From Bacteroidota bacterium (GTDB lineage Bacteria > Bacteroidota > Bacteroidia > Chitinophagales > Chitinophagaceae): DNA of 8,130 nt. The stretch is taken from assembly GCA_021780705.1 (NCBI GenBank), contig JAJXYG010000108.1, positions 1 to 8,130 of the forward strand, in the 5' to 3' direction. The translations under genes and the position numbers were made by a program. Under the pieces are notes generated by a model, which saw only the letters and a program-made list of their open reading frames with translations, did no database searches and was not told where the DNA came from. Of this stretch, positions 6,243-8,130 are shown one piece after another; within the stretch, counting starts at the first letter, position 1, and every line of letters begins with the position of its first letter.

Positions 6243-7736
6243 CTGGGCACTTATTATACTTTTCCTGAACTACTGCTTTGGCTTCCCCTGCTCACAGGCA
6301 TCATTTTATTTTTCATCAAAAATACGAAGGCGGTCAAGGGCGTAGCCCTGGCCGGATCCCTGCTTACCCTGGTGGTATCCGTGATCAGCCTGTTTTATAC
6401 AGATGTGGCGCACCACCCTGAATACCTGGCTTATAACAATGTAAGCTATGTGTGGATGCCTTATATAGGTTCCAGCTTCAGTGTGGGACTTGACGGAATG
6501 GGGTTCCTGCTCACCTTCCTGGTGGCCTTCACCTTTCCGCTCATTATCGCCTTTACCCATAAGGAAGCGTATTCCCATGCCGGGGTTTATTACGGGCTGC
6601 TGCTTTTGGCCCAGGCCGGGATCACCGGAGTTTTTGTGGCCACCGACGCGCTGGTCTTCTATTTCTTTTGGGAACTGGCCCTCATCCCTATGTATTTTCT
6701 ATGCAGCCGCTGGGGCGGAGCGTCCCGGATCCGGGTTACCTTTAAATTCTTCATCTATACCTTTGCGGGCTCCCTGCTTATGCTGATCGGGATCTTGTAT
6801 GTGTACCTGCATACCGCCCCGGTGACCCCGCAATCAGACCATTCTTTTTATATCAAGTCATTCTATAATACCACGCTGAGCCCCGCGGCACAGCAGGGTC
6901 TTTTCTGGTTATTCTTTGTGGCTTTCGCCATCAAGATGCCGCTGTTCCCTTTTCACTCCTGGCAGCCGGATCTTTACGAGACGGCCCCGGATTCCTCCGT
7001 CATGGTACTAAGTGGCCTGATGGTTAAAATGGGCATTTTTGCACTCATCAGGTGGTTACTTCCGGTTTTTCCGGATGCCTTTGGGAAATATGAATCCCTG
7101 GTGGTGACCCTGGCGGTAATCAGTATCCTCTATGGATCCCTGATTGCCATGGTCCAGTCGGAGCTGCGAAGGATCGTAGCCTGGTCCTCCATTGCCCACA
7201 TCGGGCTGATGGCCGCCGCTATTTTTGCCAGAAATAACATCAGCCTCCAGGGAGCCATGATTGAAATGCTCAACCACGGGATCAACATAATAGCTCTGTG
7301 GATGGTGGTGGATGTGATCGAAAAGAAAACCGGAATCAAGAAGATTTCGGAACTGGGAGGACTTGCCAGCAAGGCGCCGGGATTGGCCACCTTCTTTTTG
7401 ATCATTGTGCTGGCCAATATCGCCCTTCCGTTAACCAACGGATTCATTGGGGAGTTCCTGATGTTTAGCGGTTTGTTTGAGTACAACAAAATATTGGCGG
7501 CATTTGCCTGCATCAGCGTGATCCTTTCAGCGGTATACATGCTCAATATGGTGCAAAAAGTGTTTTTTGGTGAGGCAGGTCCCGCTATCCGGGATATTTC
7601 GGTCAACCTCACCGGGGTGCAGAAACTGGTATTGTCTGTGATGGTGGCAGCCATCCTGATCCTGGGGATTTATCCCCAACCGGTATTACATCTTACCGAG
7701 AATACGGTAGCTGCCATAATGATGAATTTCAAATAA
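6240..7736 (+). CDS. nuoM: NADH-quinone oxidoreductase subunit M (NuoM), middle antiporter-like proton pump
   Basis: NuoM (ND4 homologue, 498 residues, about 14 helices) is the middle proton-translocating subunit of the membrane arm. Key residues can be placed: Glu145 in FFWELALIPMYFL (E. coli Glu144), Lys232 in FAIKMPLFPFHSWQPD (Lys234), Lys263 in LSGLMVKMGIFALIRW (Lys265), His346 in LNHGINIIALW, and Glu405 in NGFIGEFLMFSGLF (Glu407). The absence of the long C-terminal lateral helix separates it from NuoL. The loop after the channel Lys reads WQPDLYETAPDSSVM rather than the proteobacterial WLPDAHTEAPTAGS; I recall the WQPD form from Bacteroidota. ATG at 6240 is the only start that fits the operon spacing, 5 bp after nuoL. 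Full length and intact. nuoN follows after 35 bp. Confidence 0.97.
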   Translation: MLGTYYTFPELLLWLPLLTGIILFFIKNTKAVKGVALAGSLLTLVVSVISLFYTDVAHHPEYLAYNNVSYVWMPYIGSSFSVGLDGMGFLLTFLVAFTFPLIIAFTHKEAYSHAGVYYGLLLLAQAGITGVFVATDALVFYFFWELALIPMYFLCSRWGGASRIRVTFKFFIYTFAGSLLMLIGILYVYLHTAPVTPQSDHSFYIKSFYNTTLSPAAQQGLFWLFFVAFAIKMPLFPFHSWQPDLYETAPDSSVMVLSGLMVKMGIFALIRWLLPVFPDAFGKYESLVVTLAVISILYGSLIAMVQSELRRIVAWSSIAHIGLMAAAIFARNNISLQGAMIEMLNHGINIIALWMVVDVIEKKTGIKKISELGGLASKAPGLATFFLIIVLANIALPLTNGFIGEFLMFSGLFEYNKILAAFACISVILSAVYMLNMVQKVFFGEAGPAIRDISVNLTGVQKLVLSVMVAAILILGIYPQPVLHLTENTVAAIMMNFK

Positions 7737-7771
7737 TTAACCTTTAGAACGAAAAGGAAACCAGAGTAATT

Positions 7772-8130
7772 ATGAATGCGATAATCATAGCTGCAGTTTG
7801 GGGAGTGGTAATGATGTTTGGAGGGGTACTGTTCAAGAAGTCCTCCACTGCCAAATATTGGGCCGTGGCAGGAATCCTCGTGCTGCTGGCTGCCAACCTG
7901 CTTGAATTCTTCGGAACCCCGCTGTTTGACATCAATTACAGGGGGATGCTTCATTTTGACGAATTCGGCCTGCAGTTCAACACGGTTTCCTTTGCCGCCG
8001 TGCTGCTGTATTTTCTGCTGAATGGGGATGAAATAGAAAAGGTGGGTAGCCATGTGTCAGAATATTATGCCTTGATTTTCTTTATTCTGTGCGGACTTTC
8101 AATCGTCTCCTCCTTCAATACCCTGCTGAT
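7772..8130 (+). CDS. nuoN: NADH-quinone oxidoreductase subunit N (NuoN), N-terminal part, 3' end outside window
   Basis: The frame from ATG at 7772 stays open for 119 codons to the window edge. NuoN (ND2 homologue) is the proximal antiporter-like subunit, next to NuoK. Hydrophobic segments at roughly 2-20, 28-47, 68-84 and 98-114 match its first helices. The stretch HFDEFGLQFNTVSF fits the segment that reads DGLSLFF in other NuoN proteins. SEYYALIFFILCGLSIVSSF followed by NTLL fits the YYALLLFxxLGMMLLASSNDLL region just before the TM containing the conserved Glu, which lies beyond the window. The position directly after nuoM supports the call. Only a weak AAAAGGA far upstream could act as a ribosome site. 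The functional Lys and Glu residues of the second half cannot be assessed. Confidence 0.92.
   Translation, partial: MNAIIIAAVWGVVMMFGGVLFKKSSTAKYWAVAGILVLLAANLLEFFGTPLFDINYRGMLHFDEFGLQFNTVSFAAVLLYFLLNGDEIEKVGSHVSEYYALIFFILCGLSIVSSFNTLL

Noticed and set aside
4306..7736. Mrp-type cation antiporter or group 4 hydrogenase instead of complex I
   Set aside because: The antiporter-like subunits of those systems resemble NuoL and NuoM, but the adjacent nuoF, nuoG, nuoH, nuoI, nuoJ and nuoK and the lack of hydrogenase or MrpE-G genes settle the case for complex I.
1..8130. Mobile element, CRISPR array, tRNA or rRNA gene, defence or biosynthetic cluster
   Set aside because: Genes occupy almost all of the window and all are recognisable nuo genes. 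The spacers are at most 111 bp and contain no terminal inverted repeats, spaced identical repeats or cloverleaf-like sequence that I could find.

Overview
The window is a stretch of a housekeeping operon for respiratory complex I (NDH-1, proton-pumping NADH:quinone oxidoreductase). All genes are on the + strand in the order nuoF (3' end only), nuoG, nuoH, nuoI, nuoJ, nuoK, nuoL, nuoM, nuoN (5' end only). Both window edges cut through genes. nuoA to nuoE presumably lie upstream, and the rest of nuoN lies downstream.

The organism is most likely a member of the Bacteroidota, probably of the Chitinophagales type. Three observations support this. NuoG is a short form that stops soon after the Fe-S domains and has a CxxCC...CxxC motif, which I recall as typical of that phylum. 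Most genes have no Shine-Dalgarno sequence, which is usual there. The one convincing promoter-like box matches the Bacteroidota -7 element TAnnTTTG. The exact family is an inference from remembered sequence style, not from a search.

Layout: 3-296 encodes the C-terminal, N3-cluster-binding end of NuoF (NADH-binding subunit). 336-1484 is NuoG, carrying clusters N1b, N5 and N4 and an altered N7-like site. A 106-bp purine-rich, repeat-bearing spacer follows. 1591-2658 is NuoH, the quinone-site membrane subunit. A 111-bp spacer follows with a promoter-like box, a small hairpin and the only strong Shine-Dalgarno in the window. 2770-3336 is NuoI (N6a/N6b). 3361-3873 is NuoJ and 3933-4259 is NuoK. 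4306-6234, 6240-7736 and 7772-end are the three antiporter-like subunits NuoL, NuoM and NuoN.

The genes form one machine. NuoF and NuoG accept electrons from NADH and pass them along Fe-S clusters, via NuoI, to quinone bound at the NuoH interface. NuoH, J, K, L, M and N convert this into proton translocation through a chain of buried Glu, Lys and His residues. Nearly all the expected key residues are present. The clearest departure is in NuoK, where the second of two conserved membrane glutamates (Glu72 in E. coli) is glycine.

I found no mobile element, CRISPR array, RNA gene or undescribed multi-gene system. The points worth a second look are the NuoK substitution, the unusual NuoG cysteine pattern and tail, and the structured spacers around nuoH.
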